NCBI GenBank assembly: GCA_016808115.1
Contig: JAEQBH010002436.1
Coordinates: 150,001-214,000 of the forward strand
Length of the DNA: 64,000 nt
Direction: 5' to 3'
From: Tetrastigma voinierianum
Lineage: Eukaryota > Streptophyta > Magnoliopsida > Vitales > Vitaceae
In this document: piece by piece, positions 1-11,200 of the stretch
How the letters are laid out: the number at the start of each line of letters is the position of its first letter
How positions within the stretch are numbered: position 1 is the stretch's first letter
Translations under genes and position numbers: made by a program
Notes under the pieces: model-generated
The model's database searches: none
Told to the model about the DNA's origin: nothing
What the model saw: the letters and a program-made list of their open reading frames with translations, nothing else

Positions 1-689
1 ACCTCTTGAAAGTGACTTAGATTTTAACTCTTAATGAGGAATGGCATCTGAAGACTGTTTATCTAGTGATGTTGGTTTACAGAATATGATAAATCTTCAC
101 TCTCCTGCTACTAAGTCGTTAGCTGTCTATATTATGTGTTATTTTTGCACACAAATATATTTACTTGTTACAATATTTTGTGGCTTTACACTAAGATTAG
201 TTTTTAGCTGCAGTTTGTTTAGGGTCCTGTTGGGACAATATCGGAATTTATATCCATGCCTGTCACCATGGCTGTCAGAAGTTCAAGTTACCAAATGTTA
301 TATATCCAATATGATACACATTTAAGTTTAAAATAATAGTACCACCAATGCATTTCTTATCTTGATTGCATCTTTTAATAAATATAGGATAATATGCTAG
401 ACAACTAGAATTCACAATATAATATAATATACTTAAGGATATTTCACCAAGACTATTGCTCAGATTTCTTTGCATATGCACAGTGATCAACAAATACTGA
501 GATTTACTCCTTTTGGAATTGGATATACATTGTTTCATCATGCATTTATGGTATGCACTTATAAATACTTACATATATGCCAAAAATTTATTAAGCATGA
601 ATATGTTATACATGGTAAAATATGAAACTCATACATATACACCAAAATATTGCTTGAGTTGCAATATATAATATCACTTTCTTTTCCAG

Positions 690-2214
690 AATATGAAGGC
701 AATCTTAGAGCAAAAGAAACTGGATGAAAATGCCTTGAGGTTGGCTGAAGATCAAAGGGTGTGTTACTGAAATTTGTTGTGAACTGAATAATGATTTAAT
801 ATATAACAATATTTGAAATTTCATGACTTTGTTTTGTTGATGAACAATGGCAGAGGGAAATCGAGAAACTTTATAAAAACATTATTGAGCTAGAAAGGAA
901 ACTTGATGCCAAACAGGCGCTGGAATTGGAGAAAAAAGAAGACTTGGAAGACTTGGAAGCACTGAATCAAGTTCTTGTTGTCATGGAGCAGGAGCAATGA
1001 TGAGTTGCAGAAAGCTCGCCAGAGCTAATTAGTGTAAGGATTATACTAATGGCATAATACTTTATACATTTGGAATGAAAGGTCAATGGAACTATTCTTA
1101 CATTTTTTAGTGTAAAAGGTCACTGGTTAAAACTTCCCTTCATGTGTGGCAGTGGCCTCGTTATCTGGTAGAAAGTCTGTCGTACTTGTGTGTATTACAG
1201 TATTTCAGAGACCTGTGTGTATTACAGTATTTCAGAGACCGGTCAAGCAGTGCTTTTATTGGTGTCATGAAAATGGGAGATCTGGACACTAAACCATTTG
1301 ACAAAGCAATGAAAAGAAGATATTCCAGGAATGAAGCAGATGAGAAAGCTCTGGAGTTGTGTTCCCTATGGGAGGAGAACCTTAAGGATTCAAGCTGGCA
1401 TCCTTTTAAGGTCATTACTGATAATGGAAACCTTAAGGTATGTATTTCATTGATCTACACCAGTGATTATTTAATCATCCTTAAGAAATGCTTTATTTCA
1501 ATGGAAGTGCTGGGCAATACACAAACTTGAAATTTTAATAAGCTAGAACTATTGACCTGAAATGCTTAATTGCTTTTATTCATGAATGTGAGTTGGGAAC
1601 ATACATTTATATTTATTAAATAGCATGCCAAGATTTATTTGAGGCTAGGAAGGAAAAGAAATTGTTTGAATTGTGCTTCAGGGCTACACCTTGGTAAACT
1701 GCCAATTTTCCTGCTTTTTGTCATTGTTTTACTACCACTGGTTTGTTGTTAGGTTATAAATCCAGTCATTTTGTCCTTTTTTTGGTTTTCCACTGTTTTG
1801 TATTTTCTTCTTTTTTTTCTTAATCTTTTGCCTTACATTTCCTGATCAACAATTTTCTGTTCCGTCTTTCTTAATAATGCATAACATCATGAATGGTTTA
1901 TTATATTGGATGTGGTAACTCAGGAAATAATTGATGAAGAAGACGAAAGATTGAAAGGTCTTCAGAATGAATATGGTGATGAAATTTATATGGCAGTCAC
2001 TGATGTACTTGAGGAGATGAATGAGTACAACTCGAGTGGGAGGTACATAGTCTCAGAGTTATGGAATTTCAAAGAAGGTCGTAAAGCAACTCTAAGAGAG
2101 GGGGTGGAAGAGATCTCGAAGCAATTGGGATTTTCTAAGCCAAAGAGAACAAAGGTTGATACAAGATGCAAAGGCAGTAACTGCCAAAAACAGGATCTCA
2201 GTTCCTCAGATTGA
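690..2214 (+). pseudogene. 3' part of an IDN2/FDM-like (XH-domain) gene, probably broken
   Basis: Family role: IDN2/FDM proteins bind RNA and act in RNA-directed DNA methylation in the nucleus; the C-terminal XH domain mediates dimer or complex formation. Four exon-like blocks are visible with AG/GT borders: 690-758 and 854-1033 (coiled coil, with LEQKKLDENALRL and DLEDLEALNQ), 1236-1437 (XH first half, KMGDLDTKPFDKA, then LCSLWEENLKDSSWHPFKV) and 1924-2214 (XH second half, with ALREGVEE-like end and SGRYIVSELWNFKEGRKAT). Upstream zinc-finger and XS exons would lie left of the window. Oddities: the second coiled-coil block lacks about 30 residues that the family has before DLEDLEAL; its frame then hits TGA at about 998-1000, while the conserved SNDELQKAR continues in another frame, and a further 1-nt loss follows. 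The XH exons themselves are open. It is a pseudogene if the indels are real, otherwise a divergent gene with sequence errors. The family call is firm; its status is not. Confidence 0.8.
1187..1240 (+). repeat. 27-bp perfect tandem duplication at a splice acceptor
   Basis: Two head-to-tail copies (1187-1213 and 1214-1240) of a unit starting TGTGTGTATTACAG and ending TTTCAGAGACC. Each copy contains two AG acceptors, so the XH exon of the IDN2-like gene has four candidate acceptors in 54 bp. I used the last one (exon from 1236) because it leads directly into the XH frame. Confidence 0.9.
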
Positions 2215-4382
2215 TGTTATAGCCCTGTTTTTTAAAGTTGTGAATACCCATCAGAATGAAGTCATTTTGTCCAGTTCCAAGTGGCATCTGAAGTTTCTTT
2301 AGAATTTGTTTTGAAGTACTGAAACCAATCTCAACTATTTTTGTAAGAACAATTTAAGTGATTTCACTTGACTGAATATTGTCATCTTTTGTAATTGCAT
2401 TCTGGATGATTGTCTTTGTTCTGAATTGCCATCTTTTTGTCATTCCATTAATATATGAATGCAGTGGAATGTTTTTTATTAGAGGCTACTTCCCACATGA
2501 AAAGCTGAGGCTGCTTCCTTTAATCATTAAGGTACAACACATAAAACACAAAATTCACAACAGTTTTCAGAAAACACTAAAATAGTGCTCTCTATATTTT
2601 CAAAAACAGTTTTCAAATGGGACCAGAAACTAGTTACTATCTTTGATCTGAAAATATAGAAATGGGGTCAGAAACTGATTTGCAGGGATGATCAGCCTGA
2701 CCATTGCGTGCCGACCAAAGGATTGTTTGGCCTTTCATGAAGAAAAATGTATTGAGTTGATGCGAAAGCCGATGTTGTGAATGAAAAAGGACAAACCCAG
2801 CATCAGGGAAATTTTGGGAAAGAGAGAATTATAGAGGAGGCATCCGAAGCTCTATTTTGTTTTCCCTTTTCAGGGGAGGTGGGTGGGAATCCAAGGATTT
2901 TCTTTTGTCATTGGCAAATAGGAAAAGTTGGAAGTAAAAACAGAAACACTACTTCCTATTTAATATGAAGAAAGAATGAGACCCCACCATGTGCATGTCT
3001 GGTTAAAAATAAAAATCCACTTACTCGGTTACATATTATTCTTTGGAAGTGACTGACCTGTTTGGTGTTATTATGTGCTTACAGCTCACACTTTGTTACC
3101 ATGCTCCATTTTCTTCCACTCTGGAGTATGAGACTTCACTTTTTTCTGTTCCTTGTTCAAAACTGTAGGAATCTCAAATCTTCTTTCTTGTTATCAACTT
3201 TTTGACTCTTTTTTTTTTTTTTTTTTGCAGTATCTTGTTCCAGTGAGAACTGAGATCCTTGATTAGTGCATGAAGCTCGAGTCTTTCAATGGGACTCTTC
3301 TTGGTACCCCATTATCTAATACATTTTTTTAACAGTTAAAACAATTTAATTACAACTTAATAAACTGTCTCTGCTTCCCTAAAAGGTTAAGTGCTCTATC
3401 ACATAAACTACGTATGATGGATTTAATATCATTATCCCGAATTTCTTTTAATAAATGTGTCATACCACCATAGTTCAAGCTTAATGATAAGAAACCCCAC
3501 TGCTCTAAGAGTGATCACTGTTTCAAGAGGATCTAACACTTACTTTAACTTGCCCAAAGGGATCCAATGACTAATAAGGAACAAACTAACAACCTTTAGG
3601 GCAATCTTTGAAATCTTGCATACGCTTCCTCATTCTTCCAAGTCAAACCTCCAGTAAGTGATATAAATCCATGATAAGGGAGACAAACTAATAGAAAAAC
3701 ATGATACCTGAAAAAGCCTTTTCTGAAATCGATTGGAAATAAAGCACTCGCTATCATGGAAAACACTTCACAAAAATGATGTGTTCAAATATTCAAAGTG
3801 ATTCCAAACCCATTCCACATATGCTGGTCTTGGCAGCATTAGTCCAAAGGCCACTTTTCCCACACACCCATCTAACACTTTTCTCATATTTCAACAACCA
3901 ATAACGCTTGAGAAAAATAAAGAAAAATTTTCCAATTCAACTGTCAATTACAAATACATTGTTAAAGATTACATTACATCATATATCATATAACATATAT
4001 AAATAATATATGCTGCGGGCTACAAATTTTCTGCAGCCTCCCCAGTCTTTACCTACTATTTCTTAAAACTTTTACTTTTTTCCCTTGGACTTCACAAATT
4101 CCCATTCCCATTTCCCACACACAAAGTCAAAAAAGCACTCATTCTTTTCCTTTATCCTACCAAACCTTCCCCAATTTCCCTCCCTCATCACAGTCTCCAA
4201 TACTAAAGTCACCCTCCACTCAACTCAACATACATTCAAGAAAAGGAAATTAGAAAAAAAAAAATACAAGAAACTAACATCTAATATTTTGGCGCCAAGA
4301 AGGGTAAATAAGAAAATAGATAAAAGCGGGAAAATTCGAAGTGTTGAAGTTGAGTTGTTGAGAGCATTATCATTTATCATCA
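2215..4382. other. Intergenic stretch without recognisable gene
   Basis: This lies between the converging ends of the XH gene (+) and the expansin gene (-). It is AT-rich with poly-T runs (about 3210-3228) and short open frames lacking family motifs. It should hold both 3' UTRs. I see no RNA gene or transposon signature. Confidence 0.5.
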
Positions 4383-6133
4383 TCAAACCCTAAAGTTCTT
4401 GCCGCTGAAAGTTTGACCGAACTGCCAATTTGCTGGTGCCACGTTCCAGGACGTTGATGTGCGTCTGTCACTGCCCGTGACTCTGAACGACAGGGATTGC
4501 CCCACCAACACTGCGTTTGACTGCCAGTTTTGACCCCAGTTCCTGCTCAAGCTCATCCAACCTGTTCTAGTCCCTTTCACGCTCGCCCTCACCACATCCC
4601 CTGCGCCTGCGACGTTGCTGATCAGAACCAGGTTGAAGTACCGGAACCCGTTGATCGTGAACCTGATCCCTCCTTGCTTCCGGCATGACACCCTGCGCAA
4701 TTTATTCACCAATCCTTAGGGGTTGTTTCGTCATTTTCCTCAAAACATTCTGTATGGGAGACCCCGTGTGTTCCTTCCAGGTTTGGTCAAACATAGAAAA
4801 CAACGCATCATGGGCTCTAGATGATGTCCACGTGTCCTTATTTTCTGATCAAATCTAATTTACCGTTTAGATCCAACAAAATAAGGGCAACGTGGCGTAT
4901 TTCTAGGCTTACTTATACTATGATCAAATCTATTTAGCCGTTCAGATGCGACTAAATAAGGGCAACGTCGCATATTTTTAGGCTCATATATGGGACCCAC
5001 GTCACGTGATATTTAACGTGACCAAAACGATGTCTCTACGTCGTTTTGCTCTCTGTGTTTTTAGTGTATCCCTAGGTAGCCGTTTAGGGAGGGTGTTTTC
5101 GGTAATTCCAGCGTTTAGAGACAATTAGGGTAAAAACGAATCGCCGATAGCGACCAAAAACCGCCGGAACGGTTTGAATCAGTGTTTTTAACCATATTCA
5201 GAAAGGTCATTTGTGTAAATTGATAAATATAATATGGGTATTTCGGTCACTTAAGAGGAAAAAAAAAAGAGGGAACCAACCAAACAGAAGGCAATAAAGA
5301 CTCTATTACCAGACTCTGACGCAACAAAGCAGGAAAAGGACATTCAGAGTGTGAACAGGAAACCCACCGGCGAAAAGCTACGGGGACGATCCCGGCACGA
5401 TATTCGGCGATCTTGAGGAACATGGGCATGGCGAGATCGAAGTGGGGGCGGGGAGGGTTGCACCAGCCGCCATTGTCGCTGGGGAGAGCGTAGTTTGGCC
5501 GGCAGAAGTTGGTGGCGGTAATGAATGGAGGGGCTACCGGAGTGGCACCACTGGGGGTCATTGGCGCACTTGATTTCGAAGCAAGCTCCACAACTGAGTC
5601 CATTGTTGAAGAGTGCTGTGCTTAGCGCCGCAGTGTTCACGCCGTAGCCTTGGCTGTAAAGGTTACCGTACCCACAAGCTCCACCTGCGGGAATAAATTA
5701 ACGTAACAGAGTAAGAACCAGATCTATAACACTGGAAATGGAGATATCGAACTTCGAAATGGGGATTCACCCATGGAATCCTCATGAGGATTAAGCCAAG
5801 TATCTTCAAAGAGGCTCTTCAGGTCACGTACGAAATTGTTGGCAAGGAAAAGTTCATTGGAAATTTTCTTTAAAAAAAATAAAGGTTAAAAGAAAACAAA
5901 GTTTTATGATCGTTTTCCGCGTTGAAACGCGTAGTTTATGAACTGTAACTGTAGAACATCAACCGCAGATGCGAAGAAGAGTGGAAAGGAGAGATACCAT
6001 GGTACCAGAGGCGTCACTGCCACCGTATGCGTGGCGTGAGCTCCTCCAAGCACCGCCATAGACGCAACCAGCCTTGAACGACTGAGAGTAACGAGATAAG
6101 GGAAGCAAAGCAGACCACAATGCCGACAGCCAT
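4383..6133 (-). CDS. Alpha-expansin (EXPA) gene, three exons, frames disrupted
   Basis: Expansins are secreted and loosen cell walls at acid pH. Exon 1 (6133-5998) starts MAVGIVVCFASLISLLSVV, a signal peptide, and ends HAYGGSDASGTM. Exon 2 (5684-5368) starts GGACGYGNLYSQGYG, then has ALSTALFNNGLSCGACFEIKC, ATNFC, GGWCNPP, the family motif HFDL and AEYRAGIVPVAFRR. Exon 3 (4692-4383) is the CBM63-like C-terminal half (RFTINGF, NWGQNWQSN, GQSLSFRVT) and ends NFRV, a usual EXPA end. Introns are 5997-5685 and 5367-4693, with GT/AG borders. Breaks: exon 1 shifts frame between the signal peptide (VVQG) and VYGGAW, and the expected AHATFY is scrambled to SSRHAY; exon 2 has an apparent 2-nt loss between GSPSI and ITATNFC. 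Exon 3 is intact. Size and gene structure match the family, so either the gene decayed recently or the sequence has small errors. Confidence 0.9.
4846..4988. repeat. Imperfect ~75-bp tandem duplication inside expansin intron 2
   Basis: The two copies run 4846-4915 and 4921-4988. Each goes TGATCAAATCTA, then a GTTTAGAT/GTTCAGAT motif, then AATAAGGGCAACGT and TTTCTAGGCT/TTTTTAGGCT. The middle parts differ by several substitutions, so the duplication is not recent. Nearby are ACGTGTCC and GTCACGTGA, G-box-like ACGT cores. Confidence 0.75.
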
Positions 6134-6300
6134 TTTCTCTCTCACTGCAAACCAAACACTACACTAGACTTTAGAGGGAGAAGAGAGAGATGTAGGAGGG
6201 TTGTAGGGAGAGGGGGACTACTTATGGAGGAGCTTGGGATAGTACAGTGGCATTTTCGGAATTTCACCCACACTCATCTCATACCAAATGTCTCCTGATT
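6134..6300 (-). promoter_or_regulatory. Probable 5' leader and core promoter of the expansin gene
   Basis: Reading away from the ATG at 6133 on the minus strand, the leader is CT-rich on the coding strand (6170-6220), as in many plant 5' UTRs. No canonical TATAAA is obvious; CATAAGTAG near 6220 is the nearest AT-rich candidate. This rests on position and composition only. Confidence 0.3.
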
Positions 6301-7636
6301 CCAGCTTAAAGCCCTGTAAATACAGATTTTGCCTTTCCTCTCACCAAATCACATTTCCTCCATCCTATTATGTTTTTTCATGGACTTACCCCACAAGTTT
6401 ACTTTTTACCATGAAAAGCCGAAATCTTTCCCTTCAATTTTTCAACAAAAACTAGCGTCACATTAAAATGTTTAAAAACCCCATCTTTGGATATCAGTTT
6501 CTATTCTCCATCGTAAAAAGACTGACACCATTAATAAAACAAAATAAATAAAGAATGTTTGAATACCAAAATAAAATATAAAGAACATTATTATATCATC
6601 ATTATTATTATTACATCTTATTCCAAATATAAGATTAATCTTACAAGTTAAAAAAAACCAAAAATCAAGATAAGATGAAGAAGGAAGAGTCAAAGGAAAC
6701 GGAAGAGATGGCGTAAGAAGCGGCAGTGATTGGAAAAAACTTTATAAGAATGAGATGGACACAATCTCAACCCACTAGAGGAAGGGGAAGAGGAAGAGGA
6801 AGAGAAAGAGGATGACACTAACCGAGATCCAAACGACTGATGTGGGTCCCAATTAATCCCGTAATCGTCGGTCCAGCTTTTATCCATGGGGATGACGTGG
6901 CGGCCCCCACTCACTTCTCGAGCCCCACGCGCTCTCTTCTTCCCCCTTTTACCCTTTTTCTTTTTACCGTCTTTCCTTCTGACGGTGACTCCGTCTGTGG
7001 TGGTCGTCTTTTTTATTGAAGCTCACTGCTCACCAACCTTAATTATGATTATACATTTGATATGAAACATTCTCATATATGAGATTGTCAACCTAAATAA
7101 TTCTTTTTTAAGGAGGTTATGTTTATCTTCACTATAACGAAGGTAATGAAGAAAGAGGGAACCAACACCGTCTAATCTATACAAAATTTTACTAAAGCAA
7201 AAACAAAACATTCTTTTACAGTATGAATGTTAAATTATGTTTCATCGTCTATTGTATTAATTATATTACTGTAATTGTATATATTTAAAAGAATACTTTT
7301 TTTTTTTACTTACATTCCCTTTACATATTTCATCTTTTTGTTATGATTCAAGCATGAGAACAACACCCATTCAACACCCAATCGTCGATTCGATTTACAA
7401 TTTATTCAAAGAAAAACGATTTTAATATTTGTATCGAATGAGTTTTATTGTCGGGTTGAATGGACAGATCTGATTTTTTAAAAATTGAGAACAAGTGTTT
7501 GGTATAGTACGGTAAAAAGTTATAAGGTGGATGAGGAGCAAAATGATCGGGAGGTAAGAAGCGCAAAGAGAAGAGGTGACAGAGACTCGATGTTACGAAA
7601 GTAAACTTCAATATTACCATTCATCCTACGCTCACC
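6301..7636. other. AT-rich intergenic DNA, expansin upstream region
   Basis: There are no credible coding regions; open frames here are Ser- or Phe-rich low-complexity translations. A pyrimidine-rich stretch lies at about 6775-6815 (coding strand minus). The segment may include distal expansin regulatory DNA, but I cannot point to specific elements. Confidence 0.4.
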
Positions 7637-8239
7637 AATGTTTTAAAAACCTGGTCCGACTAATCTACGCCGATCGACCACAAACCGATCCGGCCTAACG
7701 CAAAACCGTTGACGAACTCACATCGAACCGACGGACTGGATTATTGAATCAACTGCAATAACCAAATGCTGGAACCGCCATTTTCATTTTTTTTTTTTTT
7801 TTCAAGCTTAAAACGATGCCAAGTTGATATTTTTACATCGAAACGACGCTGCTTTACTTGTAATTGTAGTTTCAGAGTGCTGAAGACTTGTAACTAAAAA
7901 AAAATTCAATTAAATACAAAAGTAAACACTCTACCACTTTCACACACATGATTATTTTATATATTAACAAAATTATATATTTATATAAATAAGTTTATTC
8001 TATTTTTAATATGTTTTCATATTTTAACATTATATATTTTTAAAATAAATTTTAAAATACTTTATTTATATAAAAATAATAAATAATATATTAAATATTA
8101 TTAATTATATATTTTAAAATATAAATAATACATTTATTACGTCATTCCGCTCAACTGCTGATTCGATCATCTGCCTGACTAGTCGAATCGAACCGATAAC
8201 TTTTTCGATTCAATCATCGATCCGATTTTTAAAACATTT
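7637..8239. mobile_element. MITE-like element with AATGTTTTAAAAA terminal inverted repeats
   Basis: The left end reads AATGTTTTAAAAACCTGG, and the reverse complement of the right end reads AAATGTTTTAAAAATCGG. Both ends continue into GA/CCG-rich segments (CCGATCGACC, CGAATCGAACCG) around a very AT-rich core (7900-8140). The length of about 600 bp with no coding capacity fits a non-autonomous DNA transposon. I could not identify a clear target-site duplication, so the superfamily is left open. Confidence 0.65.
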
Positions 8240-11200
8240 GCTTCATCGGCTCACACAACAGGAAGGAGTTGAAATTAAAACAAAAAAAATAGGCTATTGT
8301 GGGTGGCTGGACCTATTGAAAATTGAGGGTCGTCCACCTATGAGGTGTTGTATGATTTGGAGCTGTGGGTTAGATCATAGATGCATGGCTTAAGGCACCA
8401 TCATTACCCATGCTCCCCCAGCGTGCTTCCTCTCTTTTCTAATCATGTGAAGCCCTTTAATCATTTTTTATTTTTTTCTCCTCTCCCAAAAGTCAATTCC
8501 CCTTTAATAATTAAACCCCACCCCACGTGAAATTCTTTATAAACATTACTCCATTTCCTCTATTAACTTTTTTGATGTAAGATAACTATTTTGAATTAAT
8601 ATTTTAGTCCTTTTAAAAAAAATATATATCAAATTATTTTATTCTTAAAAAAATATAACTTCGAAGTTTATATGGTATCCCTAAATACGCCAAACTTGTG
8701 TGGACTTAAGGAAAAATTAAATAATTAATTTGCGGAATCTACATATTGTTGGTTTGTGAACATATGAATAATATAATTGAAACTTGTCATGTGTTTACTA
8801 TTAACTAAATAATATTAGGGAGTGAATCATCTTTTTGTTTGTTTCACGTCTTACTTGATATTGTCTTATGGTCTAATGAAAATGATTTGGTTCGCCTATC
8901 TGACATATACATATGATAAAAAAGGTGAATGGTGTGACCATGTAATCATCTTACCTGTAACATTTGGAATGTTTCTATTTGGAGAGTAATAGGAGTAAGT
9001 ATTTTGCATTTTATACACCAACTATATTTTTTGTTCTTTCTTTCAGTTTTGTTCTTGTATTAATTATAGGTGGTGGCTTTTATGATTTAACATTTATGTA
9101 TTTGCAATTCTGTTCTGTTTGGAATCTTACTCCTAGGAAGCAGGTTTTCTGGTACAAGTGGGTGGCCTTCTTCTTACCCATCTTGATAATAAAACAAAAC
9201 TCATATATAAAGTGACTTTATCTGAACCAATCGTCTAATTAATGCAATGAAATTACATTTTATAATTGATATTTTTATTAAATGCTACTACTTTTTTTCA
9301 TAAGCGTGGGTGTCCAAATTAATTGTGGGACTAATTTCATAGGATACTATTGTGATTCATACAACAAATTGTGATAAAATTATAGAAGAAAAACAAAAAA
9401 AAAGAGTATATACATAAATTTTTAGTGGTTTGATAATATGTCTATATCCATAAGATGGTTAAACTTTCATTACTCCAATGAGAATCACATAGGAGTGATG
9501 GTTAAAACTTTTATGATAATAATTTTGTCGGATACTATAAAACTATATGCCTACTCCCTTACCCCGTTTGGCTTGAGAGTGTGCCTATTTTCTCTAATTA
9601 AATATGAGTTACATAATTATAATACACCTAAACTTCAAGATTATAAACTTTTGACTTTGAATGTTGAACTAAAAATCAGGTAAAACTTATTTAATTGACT
9701 CGAATCGTACAAAAACAAATTCAAGATCGAACTAACTTTAAAAATAGACTTGGACTGATGATGAGTTACAAGAAAAGATCATAATGTTCGAGATCGCATA
9801 TCCACTCGAATTCTAACATTTTCAATCCATATCTTTAACGTTAACAAATAATCAATATATAAACAGTAAACGGGACATCAATGATGTTGATGTTGTACCC
9901 TTTATTATTTAAACTTATGACACATTTATATACAATTCTTAAACATAAATATTATCACAAAACACCTTATTCTTCTATATAAGTACTACAACTCTTTATT
10001 ATTATCGATATAAGAGGCATTTTTACACCGTATCCTACCCAATGATTAAAAGCAAATTCAAAACAGAAACAACTTTTATATTTCATGTGGAGGTGAAACC
10101 TATATCTTTGAATGCCAAATTTTTATGCGACATAAAATAGAATTATAGACAATTAAAAATGATTAAATTAACTTTTACCTCTGAGCTTCTACTACAGGCG
10201 AATGCAGGTGGATGGTTCTGTATATACTGGGTTGCAGCAGAACTCAATTATGGTCTAAATAAATTAAAATATTCAACTTTACTGTAAAAAGTAATGGAAG
10301 ACTGAACAAAAGGGCAGAACAAGCAGTCAAAAGTAAGAAAACAAAATCAAGTCATATAATATTAATTGGTTTATAATATGAGGCATACCACTCTGTAGTC
10401 TGCAGGCTCCTTCGCCTAAAGCTGACCTGATCCAATAATAAAAATATAAAGAACATGCAGCATATTATTAATATACCGTACCCAAAAACCTCCGATTCCC
10501 ATTGAAGCCGTACCAAAACATTAGCTTAAAACGGCAAATAGAATAGTATTAAGAAAAGGGTCGGTTGGGGTTGGCTTAGATTTGAAGAATGACATGGTTT
10601 CAAGCGTCATCAAAGGCTTCAAATAATGCAATAACTAACATGACGGTTTTTTTGGTGGATGGGAAATGGGTTCTTTCTTTTCTTTCCTTTTTTTTTAAAT
10701 AGAACTGCTCTTTTTCCTGACTTGGGGGCTTTTAAAATCAAAAGTGTAGGGCAGATAGACTTTTAATTTTGCTGATTTTTCTAAGTACTGATCGGAATGT
10801 GGAGATTATTTTTCTGGATGGTCTGGACATTTGGTGGCCACCAAATGGGGCTTGATTATCGGAAAAAAGGGTACAATTTTCGTCGGTGAGGTTTAGGGTA
10901 GATGTGAAGTTGGCTCTATGTGTAAAAATTTGGTGCATTGACCTTATTTCCAACAACCATAAATTCAATATTCATTGACCAGACCATTTCATCATATACA
11001 CAGTACAAAGAATAAGACTTAGAACAACTTTGAAGAAACTGAAATAATTAAAGAATGCATACTTAGATAAGGATTCAATGGATTAGAGTAAGGTTGACGG
11101 TGCATTAGTGTGTTCCCCTTGCATCATAAGACAGGGTTTCTCTTTACCTAATGATAATTGAATCATAATCATGACTAGAGGTTCTTCTTTGATAATGATA

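Noticed and set aside
4085..4393. Plus-strand open frame of 102 codons near the expansin end
   Set aside because: It overlaps the expansin 3' UTR in antisense, is low-complexity and has no domain.
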